From Siphonodentalium dalli (taxonomy: Eukaryota > Mollusca > Scaphopoda > Gadilida > Siphonodentaliidae), in assembly GCA_032622095.1 (NCBI GenBank), contig CP136063.1:114100723-114164722 (forward strand): a stretch of DNA of 64,000 bases. Direction: 5' to 3'. Under the pieces are notes generated by a model. That model was not told the origin of the DNA and searched no databases. It saw only the letters and a list, made by a program, of their open reading frames with translations. Position numbers and translations under genes: made by a program. Numbering within the stretch: position 1 is the stretch's first letter; each line of letters opens with the position of its first letter. Of this stretch, positions 63,096 to 64,000 are shown piece after piece.

Positions 63096-63652
63096 TGACA
63101 ACTGTTTTATTTTCCGGCAAAAAATATCCATACTTGTGTCAACGGAGTGCTAGAGTACCAGTTAATTCTTCAATCCTGTTCAATTCATTCTATGATTCCT
63201 TGATTTTTATTATAATTTATTAATCTGTTTGGTGCAATTTGCAATATGTTATTATATACATTTATGTACATACATAACTTGTACTATAACAAAGATATGA
63301 TATGATATTAAATCTTACTTTTTTCAATGCATTATCCGTATTATGTTATATTAAGGCACAGTGTCAATTATCGTTCAAATTAAACAGATCGACTTTTTAA
63401 TTGTATAAAGAAAAGAAAATGGTTGTATTTGTATATGTAATCTAATTTGTTTCTCGTGTTAGATGTTGTGTTTGTGAACTTCCTACAGAGGCCTTGCAAA
63501 TTTCCATCCTATCATTTTGGGGGAGAATTGGGGAGTGTTCTGTCAAGGAGAACAAACTGAAAATTCAGAACCTTCTATTATTCTGTATTAAAAAGATATG
63601 TTTTCTTTTTAAAATTCATCATTAATTAGGCTGAGGGAACTGTTTTTCTATA

Positions 63653-64000
63653 CTATTTTCCAAAGTGTTCTTCCATTTGCTTGATAATGCTTTTCTGCTT
63701 TGAACTCATGATTTAGGTAACATAAAAGGGGTGTTTTGTCACGTTTTCTTTATTGCATCTTGTTACACAAATATAAAGTTTTGACAACAGTATTAGGTTA
63801 TTTATTGCTAAAATTCCAAAAAAGTATTTCGTCAGTTGTCAATGTAGAGTTGAGGTTAAAGCAAGCATCCACAATGCCCGATGCATAATGCCATAATGGG
63901 AGTACCTTGCAGTAGGTGCTCAGTGCTTTCCCTTTCATTGTTACAAAAAGTACACATACTAATTGATATGATTTTACATTTTTCTAGGAATATATTTGTG
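63653..64000 (-). pseudogene. LINE 3' fragment 3 (runs off the window)
   Basis: Minus-strand pieces in three frames read NIFLEKCKIISISMCTFCNN, ERESTEHLLQ, then FGILAINNLILLSKLYIC and KQKSIIKQMEEHFGK before TAG at 63655-63653. The order (FL.K..I..S..CTFCN.E.E..EHLL, then a N.LIL..K.YI..R element and a terminal KW-like helix) is that of the C-terminal region of CR1/L2-like LINE proteins. Stops and shifts make it non-functional. Confidence 0.65.

Overview
The window is animal nuclear DNA: AT-rich, with spliced genes, C2H2 zinc-finger arrays, a LINE, and many DNA transposons and their short derivatives. The fingers are 84 bp (28 residues) long, with a CDICGKSFN core and TGDKPY linkers. They resemble the large zinc-finger families of lophotrochozoans, cephalopods especially. 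A (GTCC)n-bearing repeat near 31.6 kb also looks like mollusc repeats. A marine mollusc or other lophotrochozoan is my best guess from pattern only. I see no intact host gene, rRNA or tRNA gene.

Layout. (1) 1-4.85 kb is non-coding, with a GC-rich repeat interrupted by a 400-bp foldback element. (2) 4.85-13.66 kb is a decayed zinc-finger locus (A). It is cut by a piggyBac-like TTAA element, a 1.15-kb long-TIR element, three tandem TTAA-bounded palindromic elements and a 261-bp palindromic MITE. (3) 13.9-18.4 kb holds a hAT-like insertion, remnants of a second zinc-finger type and dispersed repeats. (4) 18.45-27.9 kb is a second zinc-finger pseudogene (B). It is split by an 8,740-bp DNA transposon with 59-bp identical terminal inverted repeats and a 5-bp target duplication (ATAAT). 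(5) 28-47.4 kb is non-coding with tandem repeats, hairpins, a second foldback element and a Harbinger-like 2.45-kb element. (6) 47.4-53.6 kb is a 5'-truncated LINE with two frameshifts, flanked by 1.08-kb direct repeats. (7) 53.6-64 kb holds three LINE 3' fragments, one more palindromic TTAA element and otherwise featureless DNA.

The main result is the 8.7-kb transposon. It carries two convergent spliced genes. The plus-strand gene (20048-24826) encodes a large protein with GDG, GLGHIE and NYQE motifs and an inserted C2H2 finger, which I read as the transposase; it has a probable frameshift near 23150. The minus-strand gene (27123-24855) splices in phase through six exons into about 307 residues. 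These are an SRF/MEF2-type MADS domain, a PHD-like zinc finger and an RGG-rich tail. Each terminal inverted repeat contains a 12-bp-arm palindrome centred on CTATATGTAG, one mismatch from the MEF2 consensus, so the MADS protein may bind the transposon ends. The 1.15-kb element in locus A shares the CAGGTC terminus, a 5-bp AT-rich duplication and TAGCTA motifs, and may be a non-autonomous relative.

The finger codons for Phe-Asn (TTTAAT) place a TTAA in most fingers. This offers a simple reason why TTAA-specific transposons accumulate in these genes.
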